From positions 373,681 to 437,680 of the forward strand of contig NZ_KQ474100.1 of assembly GCF_001401755.1 (NCBI RefSeq): a DNA stretch of 64,000 bases, given 5' to 3'. Positions 17,614-26,307 of this stretch are shown piece after piece. The DNA is from Aquimarina longa SW024. GTDB lineage: Bacteria; Bacteroidota; Bacteroidia; Flavobacteriales; Flavobacteriaceae. Position 1 is the first letter of the stretch. Every line of letters starts with the position of its first letter. The notes beneath the pieces are model-generated. The model saw only the letters and a list, made by a program, of their open reading frames with translations. It ran no database searches and was not told the origin of the DNA. A program made the translations under genes and the position numbers.

Positions 17614-18413
17614 TGTTAGAAATTTTTACATCAGCTGATGCTTGGGTTGCCTTATTAACTCTTACTTTTTTAGAGATTGTATTAGGTATTGATAATATCA
17701 TATTCATTTCATTAGCTTCTAGTAAATTACCTGAAGTACAACAAAAAAAAGCTACTAGTATTGGACTATTATTAGCAATGGTAATGCGTATCGTTCTACT
17801 GTTTGGGATTTCATTACTAGTAGCTATGGAAGCTCCTTTCTGGCATATCAATCTACCTTGGATAGAAGCAGGTATTAGCGGGCAAGCTTTAATTCTATTT
17901 GGTGGTGGAATTTTTCTATTGTACAAAAGTGTGCATGAAATTCATGAAAAGGTTGATGAAAAAGGTGAAGAAGAAAAAGAAATACAACAAAAAAGTTCTA
18001 ATTCTTTATCTAAAGCGATTGTACAAATCACATTAATCAATGTAGTATTTTCTTTTGATTCTATTCTTACTGCAGTAGGTATGACTAATGGATTAAGTGA
18101 TGACCCTAATGATGCGCTATTATTAATGATTATTGCTGTTGTCATTTCTGTAGTGATAATGATGCTATTTGCTAATCCTGTGGGACGTTTTGTAAATAAA
18201 CATCCTTCTGTACAGATTCTAGGGCTCTCTTTTCTAATTCTTATCGGATTTATGCTAATTGCGGAAGCTGCTCATTTAGCTCACTTACAAATATTTGATA
18301 GTCAGGTTGGCACTATCCCTAAAGGATACTTATATTTTACTATTGCATTTTCTTTATTCATCGAATTTTTAAATTTCAAACTTCGTAAAAAAAGAAAACT
18401 AAGTAATTCCTAG
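17613..18413 (+). CDS. TerC family integral membrane protein
   Basis: 266 residues with about seven membrane segments. TerC/Alx family motifs are clear: LEIVLGIDNIIFIS near 21-34 and VFSFDSILTAVGM near 147-159, each bearing the acidic residues that line the putative metal path. Members are linked to tellurite resistance and, for Alx/MntP-related proteins, to manganese export; the ion here is not known. Translation is probably coupled to the upstream lipoprotein, suggesting a shared envelope function. Confidence 0.9.
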   Translation: MLEIFTSADAWVALLTLTFLEIVLGIDNIIFISLASSKLPEVQQKKATSIGLLLAMVMRIVLLFGISLLVAMEAPFWHINLPWIEAGISGQALILFGGGIFLLYKSVHEIHEKVDEKGEEEKEIQQKSSNSLSKAIVQITLINVVFSFDSILTAVGMTNGLSDDPNDALLLMIIAVVISVVIMMLFANPVGRFVNKHPSVQILGLSFLILIGFMLIAEAAHLAHLQIFDSQVGTIPKGYLYFTIAFSLFIEFLNFKLRKKRKLSNS

Positions 18414-18460
18414 AATTAAATAAATAACACCTAAGTTAAATACTTAATTTATTTTCTGTA

Positions 18461-18500
18461 ATTTTAAATCCTTCTTAATTAGAATAGAAGGATTTAAAAT
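18461..18500. terminator. Bidirectional terminator between terC and the Ere-like gene
   Basis: Perfect 15-base arms (ATTTTAAATCCTTCT and its complement) with a 10-base loop, placed between two converging genes. A/T-rich ends give a U-run in both directions. Confidence 0.85.
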
Positions 18501-18520
18501 ATACTCAATAAAGCATTTTT

Positions 18521-19762
18521 TTATTTTTGAATTGTTGGAGTAGTTTGCTCAATATAGAAAATACCATCAAAAATATCTGGGTAAATAGCCTTATAGGTAT
18601 TAAAATTGGCTAATCTTCCTTCTAGTGGTTTTTTCAACCATAATCCCCCATTAAAAAGATTATTAAAATCTACTATTGCATTTTTTATACCTGTATTTTT
18701 AATACTATACTCTAAACTTCCTTTTTTAGGTTTTTTAATTTTTTTATTCTTACCAGAGACAAAATCTATATAAGCCCCTTCATAGCCTATAAACCCAATA
18801 CTATACATTTTCTTATTGAACTCCTTTTTTAAGTAATACCCCATAGGCTTTATGTTATCAACCTTTTTTGCTATATGAAAATTGTGAGCCCATATGATTA
18901 CCTTTTTACCTTTAAAAGGATTATTTATTAACCAACTCATATTATCTGCCATTTGACGATCACGATCTATATCGTCAATATCTCCCCAATATCTTTTGGC
19001 TTGAGAGGTTATACTAGCCATAATCTGTAACCAAAAATTAGTATCTTCTAAAAGATTCGTATTTGTTGAAGGTATAGTAATTAATTGTTTTTTTATATCT
19101 TCTAAAGTTTTATAAAAAAGAAGTTTTTCTGTATTAGTAATCGTTCTTTGCATTTTGAAGATCTCATTAGTTTTTTTTATAAACAATTGCCAGTTTTCTG
19201 TATTTGGTATTTTAGAATTATGCATATTTAAAAAAGAAGCTAGATCATTAAGCATGGATGATTGTGATTTTTCTCCTGTGTGCTGACTATCCATTCCTGT
19301 AAATAACAGTGGGGTCTCAGTATTTTTATGTGCATCAATATAGTTAAATAATGGTTCTATCTCAGTACTATTAGAATACATATAGAACATACTATTTGTC
19401 TTTTCTTTGATAAGTGTACTCCCTAATTCCATTTGCCTTGCTATTTTGGCACAATCATACATTCCACTTTCAAAAGCCATAACCTCAAAACCCATTTCTT
19501 GATGTAAAAACTTTACTAATCTCACTTTTGCAGAATAGGTAGATCCTCCTCCATGACTTTGTTCTCCTAATAACACAATCTGTTTATCCTTTAATAAGTT
19601 TTTTAGATTTTCTAAGTCCGAAAAATCAGTATTTTCTACAGAAATAGATTTTACTTCAATTGCATGATTTGCTAACCATTCTGTTTTAGATACTACTGAT
19701 TTTTGCGCATCACAAAATTGAAGAGAAAAATATATTAAAAAACAAATAAGCTTAAGTTTCAT
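18521..19762 (-). CDS. Erythromycin esterase family protein, secreted
   Basis: 413 residues with a signal peptide (1-19, ending FCDA). The Ere-family core is present: LLGEQSHGGGSTYSAK near 60-75 with the catalytic-type Glu and His, FEVMAFESGMYD and VIIWAHNFHIAKK. In EreA/EreC the paired His and Glu hydrolyse the macrolide lactone. Most genomic relatives have unknown substrates, so resistance should not be assumed. It stands alone between terC and a membrane protein gene on its own strand. Confidence 0.85.
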   Translation of the reverse strand: MKLKLICFLIYFSLQFCDAQKSVVSKTEWLANHAIEVKSISVENTDFSDLENLKNLLKDKQIVLLGEQSHGGGSTYSAKVRLVKFLHQEMGFEVMAFESGMYDCAKIARQMELGSTLIKEKTNSMFYMYSNSTEIEPLFNYIDAHKNTETPLLFTGMDSQHTGEKSQSSMLNDLASFLNMHNSKIPNTENWQLFIKKTNEIFKMQRTITNTEKLLFYKTLEDIKKQLITIPSTNTNLLEDTNFWLQIMASITSQAKRYWGDIDDIDRDRQMADNMSWLINNPFKGKKVIIWAHNFHIAKKVDNIKPMGYYLKKEFNKKMYSIGFIGYEGAYIDFVSGKNKKIKKPKKGSLEYSIKNTGIKNAIVDFNNLFNGGLWLKKPLEGRLANFNTYKAIYPDIFDGIFYIEQTTPTIQK

Positions 19763-19832
19763 ATTTTATAAATTGAGTTATATCTAATTTTTTAAATATT
19801 CAGATTCTTTATTTATTGTTGGAATCATTATA

Positions 19833-20810
19833 TTAGTTTTTATTTTCAGCTCTTTTTTTTTCTACTTTTAAAATATTATTCTGTATATCTTTCATTATTA
19901 TTTTTCCCCACCAACCTGCATAAAAATTAAAAGTAGTATTCATTTTAAATGTACTATATAAATGTAAACGATATGTTCCTTTTTCTAATCTCTCTAATTT
20001 ATAAGTTCCTTCTAAAACATCAAAGTATTTTCCTCCGATTAATATATGTTCATCCAGTGTTGTAGAAGGAATTTCATACGTATTTGCTTTTATCGAAAAT
20101 ACCATTTTTTTATTTTCTTCATATTCAGTTACTGTTTCTCTAAAAATAAGACCATTTGTAAATATAGCTTCTCGATATGCTCCGACTCCTTTATAGTTTA
20201 ATTCGGCTTTTAAAGGTCTTGGAAATCCTAAAAATTCCGTTAAGTATCCTGTATCTTCTTCTTTCTTGATTGTTTTAACTCTTACAACGGTATCCCAAAT
20301 TTTTTCTGCTGTAGAATCAATATCTATATAGGTATATGCGGTATACGTTCCTGGGATTTTTTCGATTAACTGTTCTGTTGGAGAAATTAAAAACGGAAGG
20401 AGTATCAGTATTGAAATGTTTAAACTATCATTTCTTTTTTTTAATTTTAGATACCCTCCGATCAATCCACCAATTGATGCTGCTATTAAAAAAATAGGAA
20501 GAATCATTAACCAACATGCCCACCCCTCAATAGCTAGAATCAATGTGATAATCAAAAATAAAAATATAGGAATCCATGGCATCCATATTCTATACCAAAT
20601 ACTTTTAATTTTTTCTTTATCAGATAGGTAAACTGTTAGTGCGCCAATTATGGAAGGAAGAAGAAATAGAAATGTAACAGACATTACTGAAAATAAATTA
20701 CTTCCTCCTTTTACTCCAAATACTAAGCGTAAGACTATTGCATAGATTGTTGGAATCCCAATTGCAATAAGTATATTCTTTAATTTTTTGCTCATTTTTT
20801 TCATGAGCAC
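19833..20810 (-). CDS. Membrane protein with SRPBCC/START-like C-terminal domain
   Basis: About 325 residues; starts at 20810, 20804 or 20795 are all possible. The first 125 residues hold four membrane segments (about 12-30, 38-60, 72-92 and 97-118). The rest (about 155-310) looks like a START/SRPBCC fold: YIDIDSTAEKIWDTVVRVKTI, GAYREAIFTNGLIFRETVTEYE and GTYRLHLYSTFKMN. Such domains bind hydrophobic ligands. The fusion of a four-helix membrane part to an SRPBCC domain is unusual to me and the function is unknown. Its end is 70 bases from the Ere-like gene upstream region. Confidence 0.6.
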   Translation of the reverse strand: MLMKKMSKKLKNILIAIGIPTIYAIVLRLVFGVKGGSNLFSVMSVTFLFLLPSIIGALTVYLSDKEKIKSIWYRIWMPWIPIFLFLIITLILAIEGWACWLMILPIFLIAASIGGLIGGYLKLKKRNDSLNISILILLPFLISPTEQLIEKIPGTYTAYTYIDIDSTAEKIWDTVVRVKTIKKEEDTGYLTEFLGFPRPLKAELNYKGVGAYREAIFTNGLIFRETVTEYEENKKMVFSIKANTYEIPSTTLDEHILIGGKYFDVLEGTYKLERLEKGTYRLHLYSTFKMNTTFNFYAGWWGKIIMKDIQNNILKVEKKRAENKN

Positions 20811-20890
20811 TCTGTTTCAATATGAATTCTCATCTTTTACCCTTCAATTTTGATACTTGCTAACTTACAGATAAATAATTTATTCTAAAA

Positions 20891-21619
20891 TTATAATCTC
20901 TCTAAAAATGGAAGTGTTTTTTCTCTATAACTAGCTCCTATTGGTATTTCAATATCATCAATTTCAATATCACTTAGTGTAAAAGCGGTTACTTTTTTTA
21001 AATTAATAATATAAGAACGATGAATTCTCAAAAAATCAGTACTTGGTAATTCTAGTGCTATATCGCTAATCTTATATTTTGCTACAATACTTTTTTGATG
21101 TGTATGTATTCTTATATAATCTTTTAAACTTTCAATATATAAAATAGTGTCTATATATATTTTATGATATTTACTCCCTGATTTTATTAAGATCGATAAA
21201 TTTTCTTCTATTGCTGTAGCTGTATTGATTATCGTTTTTTCAGGACCTTGTTTAATTCTAAAATAGCGCTCTATTGCTTTAAAAAAACGATCAAAGATAA
21301 TCGGCTTTAAAAGGTAGTCAATGATATCTAAATCGTATCCTTCTATAGCATAATCTCTATATGCTGTTGTTATAATTGTGCTTGGTGGATTTTTTAATGT
21401 TTTTAAAAAATCTATTCCTGTGAGTGAAGGCATTTTTACATCTAAGAATAATAAATCAATAGATTGATTAGTAATAATATCAAATGCTTTTAATGCATTA
21501 TTACAAGTACCTACTACTTCTAATGATACTATCTGAGAGACATGTTTTTCTATAAGTCGTACAGCCAAAGGTTCATCGTCTACAATTAAGCATCTTATTT
21601 TTTTTATAGGAGTATTCAT
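20891..21619 (-). CDS. LytTR family response regulator
   Basis: 242 residues: receiver domain (about 8-125) with DDEP acidic pocket, phospho-acceptor Asp60 in LLFLDVKMP, Thr in TTAYRDYA and Lys in LLKPI; then a LytTR DNA-binding domain (about 140-242, YIESLKDYIRIHT, FLRIHRSYIINLKKV). It is the partner of the kinase encoded upstream, with which it overlaps by 4 bases (ATGA type). Targets are unknown, but the divergent TonB-receptor gene beyond the kinase is a candidate. Confidence 0.93.
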   Translation of the reverse strand: MNTPIKKIRCLIVDDEPLAVRLIEKHVSQIVSLEVVGTCNNALKAFDIITNQSIDLLFLDVKMPSLTGIDFLKTLKNPPSTIITTAYRDYAIEGYDLDIIDYLLKPIIFDRFFKAIERYFRIKQGPEKTIINTATAIEENLSILIKSGSKYHKIYIDTILYIESLKDYIRIHTHQKSIVAKYKISDIALELPSTDFLRIHRSYIINLKKVTAFTLSDIEIDDIEIPIGASYREKTLPFLERL

Positions 21620-22683
21620 ACTTTAATTTCTAAAGTTACAGTAAATAAGTTTTCCTGCTCTTCAATATCCATTGTATAACTATCTAGGTAAATTAAATCC
21701 AATTGTTTTCTAATGTTAGTAAGTCCAATAGGAATTTTAGGCTTTATCTGAGCTGAGCTTGCTATCGAATTTGTTATTCTAAAGGTAAAAAGAGAATCTT
21801 CATAATCAATAGAAATATCTATTCTTGGACTTCCGCTATCCTCTCCTGCACCATGTTTAAAAGCATTTTCTACCAAAGATAATAAGATTAATGGTGCTAT
21901 GACTATATCCCCCCGTTCTATAGATGTATGAATCGTTACTTGCAAACGTTCATCATATCTTAATTTTTCTAAAGTAATATAATTTTTTAAAAATGAAATT
22001 TCATTACTAACCAATACAAATTTTGTATTACATCGATATAGTACATAATCCAAAATTTCAGATAATTTCTCAATAGATTCAGGTGTTTTTGGAGAATTTT
22101 CCAAGGATAACATATAAATATTATTAAGTGTATTAAATAAAAAATGCGGGTGTAATTGCGCCTTAAGTATTTTTAATTCTGTCGTAGCTTTTTCCTTTTC
22201 TAACTCTAAATTTTGTTGTTTAACTTTAGATATATCAACAATAAAACGTATCATTAAAAAAACCAAAACTACAGTATATACTAAAGGGAAATAATTATCA
22301 GTCAAATAATGTAAATCTACCAAAATCTCCAAAATTGATTCTTGATCAAATGGTCGTTTTCGTACTAGTGGTTCTGCTAAATGAACTGTAAAAACTCTTG
22401 CTAATACTGAAAAAAAATATGCACTAAAAACAAATAGTCCTAAAAATGACAAATATCGTTTTGTATATATAAATTTTGGGATCAAATAATATGCTAATGA
22501 ATATGAAGCTAGCAATTGAGGAATCATCAAAAATGCAGAATACACAAATGCTCTAACAATATTGTGATTTTCTTCTAATTCATCTCTTAGACTAAAAAAT
22601 AATAGTGTAGATACCCAAAAAACAATGTGAAAAGAATATTTTGATTGGGAAAAATATACTTCTATTCTTTTAACATAACTCAT
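21616..22683 (-). CDS. Sensor histidine kinase, LytS/YehU type
   Basis: 355 residues: four membrane segments (about 18-31, 43-68, 77-100 and 128-148), a coiled-coil linker (about 150-172) and a His_kinase domain with the phospho-acceptor HPHFLFNTLNN (His180), N-box SLVENAFKHG and a G-box GLTNIRKQ. No large extracytoplasmic sensor domain is present, so the stimulus is probably sensed within or near the membrane. It overlaps the LytTR regulator gene and is divergent from the TonB receptor at 22932. Confidence 0.93.
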   Translation of the reverse strand: MSYVKRIEVYFSQSKYSFHIVFWVSTLLFFSLRDELEENHNIVRAFVYSAFLMIPQLLASYSLAYYLIPKFIYTKRYLSFLGLFVFSAYFFSVLARVFTVHLAEPLVRKRPFDQESILEILVDLHYLTDNYFPLVYTVVLVFLMIRFIVDISKVKQQNLELEKEKATTELKILKAQLHPHFLFNTLNNIYMLSLENSPKTPESIEKLSEILDYVLYRCNTKFVLVSNEISFLKNYITLEKLRYDERLQVTIHTSIERGDIVIAPLILLSLVENAFKHGAGEDSGSPRIDISIDYEDSLFTFRITNSIASSAQIKPKIPIGLTNIRKQLDLIYLDSYTMDIEEQENLFTVTLEIKV

Positions 22684-22931
22684 AATTACAATTCTATAAA
22701 AATCATTTAGGGCTATATAACCGATTTAATTCAAAAATATAAGATGTATTCAATTTAAAATAAAAAGTAGACAAATACTTAAAAAAAACACCTTAAACGA
22801 TAAGAATAAACGACGAATACAACTTATAAATGATTTTCTAACTTCTGACGATTTTTTAAAGGTTTTTGTCGATAAGCAAAAATCTATACCATTAAAACAG
22901 TCATTTTTGAAAAAAATAAAAATTTATCTAA

Positions 22932-25286
22932 ATGAGAATAATAACATTTATATGTTTATTCTATAGTGTTTTATCACTACAGGGGCAAATTTCAAAAAAA
23001 GTAATCTTAAGTGGTAAAATTGTCGAAAAACAACAGCAACAATCTTTAGAATTTGCTACTATAACCGTAATGGATCCTGTAAGCAATAAAATCATTTCGG
23101 GAGGAATTACTAGTATAAAGGGAGAGTTCGAGATAGAAATTCCATTAGGAACGTATACGATCAAAGCAGAATATATTTCTTTTAAACCTTATATAGTAAA
23201 AAACATCATTATTAATAAAGATACTGTACTGAATACTATAGAACTAGAAGAAGATAATGAGCAATTGGATGAAATAACTGTTGTATCCGAAAAAACCACT
23301 GTAGAGTATAAATTAGATAAGAAAATATATAATGTTGGTAAAGATCTTATTCATAAAGGAGGAACAATAAGTAATGTACTGGATAATGTTCCTTCAGTAA
23401 GTGTTGATGCGGCAGGAGCAGTTAGTCTTAGAGGAAATCCTAGTGTTCGAATATTGATTAATGGAAAGCCATCTGTGCTTACAGAAAATAATGGGTTAGA
23501 ACAAATTCCTGCAGAAAATATCGAAAAAGTAGAAGTCATCACTAATCCATCAGCAAGATATGAGTCTCAAGGCTCCGCAGGTATTATAAATATCATTCTT
23601 AAAAAAAATAAGCGTTCTGGATTCGGAGGTTCTATACAACTTACCTCCGGAATTCCTGCTAATCATAGAGTAAATGTTAACCTAAATTATAAAACTTCAA
23701 AATTTAATGTTTTTACTAATTTAGGGTATCAATATGCTAATTTCTTTGGAGAACAAAAACAATTACAAACCTCTAGAATAGATGATTTTATTACTATTTT
23801 AGAATTAAATTCGGATACTAAAAGAAATGATAGTTATTACAATTTTTACTTTGGCGGTGATTATTATTTCAATGAAAAAAATACATTGACTGCAAGTTTT
23901 TATCATAATAAACTAGAAAATACTGACGAAACTGATTTTACATATAATTATCTTAATAACAATAGAAAACTAGATAGTATTGTTTCTCGGAAAGAAGAGT
24001 ATAAGGAACCTCAAAATTTTAACCAGTTAGAACTTACGTATTTAAAAACATTTGATAAAAAAGAACAGAAACTTACTACTACTATTCAGTATGATTTTTG
24101 GAATGATGATGAAAATGAAATGATTATACAACACCGTACATTACCAATTTCTAATAATCAAACAACAGTTATAACCAAAGATGTCGAAAGCAGTAAAGAT
24201 CTCCTTATTTTATCCGATTTTATAGCTCCATTGACCAAAAAATCAAAGTTAGAAACAGGAATTAGAGGAGAAATAAGAAGGATTACCAGTGATTATACTG
24301 TCTGGATAGATGATAAAATAGCAGAAGATTTTGACAATCTTTTAAATTATGATGAACATATCTATGGAGCATATATGCAATATGGTACTAGTATAAAAAA
24401 GTTCAATTATCTTTTAGGGCTTCGATTAGAACATTCAGATATCAGAATTAATGATGATCAAAAAGTTTTTAACAATCAAAAAAGGTATACGGATCTATTT
24501 CCAACTGCGCATCTTACTTATAATTTTACAGAAAAAACAAACCTTCAATTAAGTTACAGTAAAAGAATTAACAGACCTCGATTCTGGCAGTTAAATCCTT
24601 TTGGTGGGTTTTCGGATCCTAAAAATCTTTTTGAAGGAAATCCTGATTTAAACCCGATGTATGCTAATGTTATTGAATTAGCTTTATTAAAAAGATGGGA
24701 TAAAATAACTATCAATCCATCACTCTATTATCAATACCAAACTGATTTCTTTCAGTTTATTACTACTCCAACTATGGAAAAAGGTTTTGTAACAACTCCT
24801 GTAAATCTATCTCATGAAAATCGTCTTGGTTTTGAACTATCTATAACATATAAACCTATAAAATGGTGGCGATTATCAGGGGAGTTTAATTATTATACAT
24901 TCACCCAAAAAGGGGTATATAAAGAGGTTAATTATACTACAGAAGATACTAAATGGTCTACAAGATTTAATTCTAACATGAAATTTACAAAAGGGTTATC
25001 TATACAAACAAATTTTAATTATCAAGGAAAAAGTAATAGTGGGCAACGATTCATTAAATCTCAATATTGGGCTAACTTAGGAGTTAGTAAAGATCTATTT
25101 AAAGATAAAGCTTCCATAACTTTAAACGTAAGTAATATTTTTGACTCTAGAATTGATAAATATACTGTTACAGGACCAAAATATAGTTTAGTTTCTTCTA
25201 ATATCAGAAGTGGCAGAAGAGCTACTATAACGTTTACATATCGATTTAATCGAAAAAAATCAGATCGTGACCGTATGCCTGATTAA
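22932..25286 (+). CDS. TonB-dependent outer-membrane receptor (OMP_b-brl family)
   Basis: 784 residues. Signal peptide (1-18, LSLQGQ), a carboxypeptidase-regulatory-like beta domain (about 24-108, GKIVEKQQQQSLEFATITV), a plug domain (about 128-230, NVPSVSVDAAGAVSLRG, VEVITNPSARYESQGSAGIINI) and a barrel to the C-terminus. The last residues are RATITFTYRFNRKKSDRD, an aromatic beta strand followed by a short basic tail. The plug lacks a typical TonB box upstream that I can name. Ligand unknown. A divergent LytS/LytTR pair lies 248 bases upstream and could regulate it. Confidence 0.9.
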   Translation: MRIITFICLFYSVLSLQGQISKKVILSGKIVEKQQQQSLEFATITVMDPVSNKIISGGITSIKGEFEIEIPLGTYTIKAEYISFKPYIVKNIIINKDTVLNTIELEEDNEQLDEITVVSEKTTVEYKLDKKIYNVGKDLIHKGGTISNVLDNVPSVSVDAAGAVSLRGNPSVRILINGKPSVLTENNGLEQIPAENIEKVEVITNPSARYESQGSAGIINIILKKNKRSGFGGSIQLTSGIPANHRVNVNLNYKTSKFNVFTNLGYQYANFFGEQKQLQTSRIDDFITILELNSDTKRNDSYYNFYFGGDYYFNEKNTLTASFYHNKLENTDETDFTYNYLNNNRKLDSIVSRKEEYKEPQNFNQLELTYLKTFDKKEQKLTTTIQYDFWNDDENEMIIQHRTLPISNNQTTVITKDVESSKDLLILSDFIAPLTKKSKLETGIRGEIRRITSDYTVWIDDKIAEDFDNLLNYDEHIYGAYMQYGTSIKKFNYLLGLRLEHSDIRINDDQKVFNNQKRYTDLFPTAHLTYNFTEKTNLQLSYSKRINRPRFWQLNPFGGFSDPKNLFEGNPDLNPMYANVIELALLKRWDKITINPSLYYQYQTDFFQFITTPTMEKGFVTTPVNLSHENRLGFELSITYKPIKWWRLSGEFNYYTFTQKGVYKEVNYTTEDTKWSTRFNSNMKFTKGLSIQTNFNYQGKSNSGQRFIKSQYWANLGVSKDLFKDKASITLNVSNIFDSRIDKYTVTGPKYSLVSSNIRSGRRATITFTYRFNRKKSDRDRMPD

Positions 25287-25394
25287 TAGATTAATAAAAC
25301 TATTTTAGAATGTATTAAAATATATAAAATACTATTCAAAAAAGTTAACATATTTTTGTGTTTAAATAAATACTATGGAGCATCATAATTCATA

Positions 25395-25426
25395 AATTTT
25401 AGTGCATTTTTGCACTATTAAAATTT
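25395..25426 (+). promoter_or_regulatory. Hairpin in the leader of the PhnA-like gene
   Basis: AGTGCA-TTTT-TGCACT (25401-25416) is a perfect 6-base stem with a 4-base loop, extended by A/T pairs on both sides with a 2-base bulge. It lies 19 bases before the ATG, and a TATTTTTG box resembling -7 lies at 25351-25358. It may be an operator or a mRNA structure near the ribosome site. Confidence 0.4.
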
Positions 25427-25444
25427 ATTAAATCAAGTATACTA

Positions 25445-26023
25445 ATGAGTTTAGAAAGAGAATTAAATAAGCGTAGTGGATCTGTATGTGAATTATCCGG
25501 AGAAACAGATAATCTAAAAGTTTATGAAGTACCTAAATCTCCTGGAACAGGTCTAGACTCTCATATTTTAATTTCTCAAACTTGTCTAGAACAAATTGAA
25601 AATCCAGAAAAGATAGATCCTAATCACTGGCGTTGTCTCAATGATAGTATGTGGAGTGAAATCCCTGCAGTACAGGTAATGGCATGGAGAATGCTAAATC
25701 GATTGAAATCTGAAGGATGGCCACAAGATTTATTAGATATGTTATATCTAGATGAAGATACTATTGCATGGGCAAATGCTACTGGAGAAGGAGATGATCC
25801 AGAAGATATAATTAAGCATTTAGATGCTAATGGTGCTATCTTACAAGCTGGTGACTCTGTAGTATTAATTAAAGATTTAGATGTAAAAGGTGCTAATTTT
25901 ACTGCTAAAAGAGGTACTCCTGTTCGTAATATTTCATTAGTACATGATAACCCTGAGCATATTGAAGGACGAGTTAGCGGTCAGCATATTGTAATTCTCA
26001 CCAAATTTGTTAAGAAAACTTAG
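25445..26023 (+). CDS. PhnA/YjdM family protein
   Basis: 192 residues. The N-terminal part has CELSGETDNLKVYEV with a later Cys (SQTCLEQI), a degenerate zinc-ribbon-like element; the C-terminal PhnA domain (about 125-190) reads AGDSVVLIKDLDVKGANFTAKRGT and IEGRVSGQHIVILTKFVKK. In E. coli this family was first named for phosphonate use but is not needed for it, so phosphonate metabolism is not implied. Monocistronic, converging with parC. Confidence 0.88.
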   Translation: MSLERELNKRSGSVCELSGETDNLKVYEVPKSPGTGLDSHILISQTCLEQIENPEKIDPNHWRCLNDSMWSEIPAVQVMAWRMLNRLKSEGWPQDLLDMLYLDEDTIAWANATGEGDDPEDIIKHLDANGAILQAGDSVVLIKDLDVKGANFTAKRGTPVRNISLVHDNPEHIEGRVSGQHIVILTKFVKKT

Positions 26024-26307
26024 TTCATTATTTTAAAATATATTTAAAAAACAGCTTTGAGGGATGTGGAAATATAATTTAACCAATGGTAAAAGTATTA
26101 TTTGTGTAATTTCTGGTAATACGTTTTAACCATTTTATGATTACAACTCGATTCTTTTTAACTGGTATAATTATAAATTCAAATAATTTATGTACTCTTA
26201 CCTTCTTAATATCAAGTTATTAAAAACAAAAAGGTAATAACGATTTTATCATATCCTATAGTCTAGGTTTATTAAATAAATTAGTACGGTTACAACTCTT
26301 GATGATT

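Noticed and set aside
18521..19762. Macrolide resistance gene
   Set aside because: The Ere-type fold is clear, but most chromosomal relatives have other or unknown substrates and no resistance context is present.
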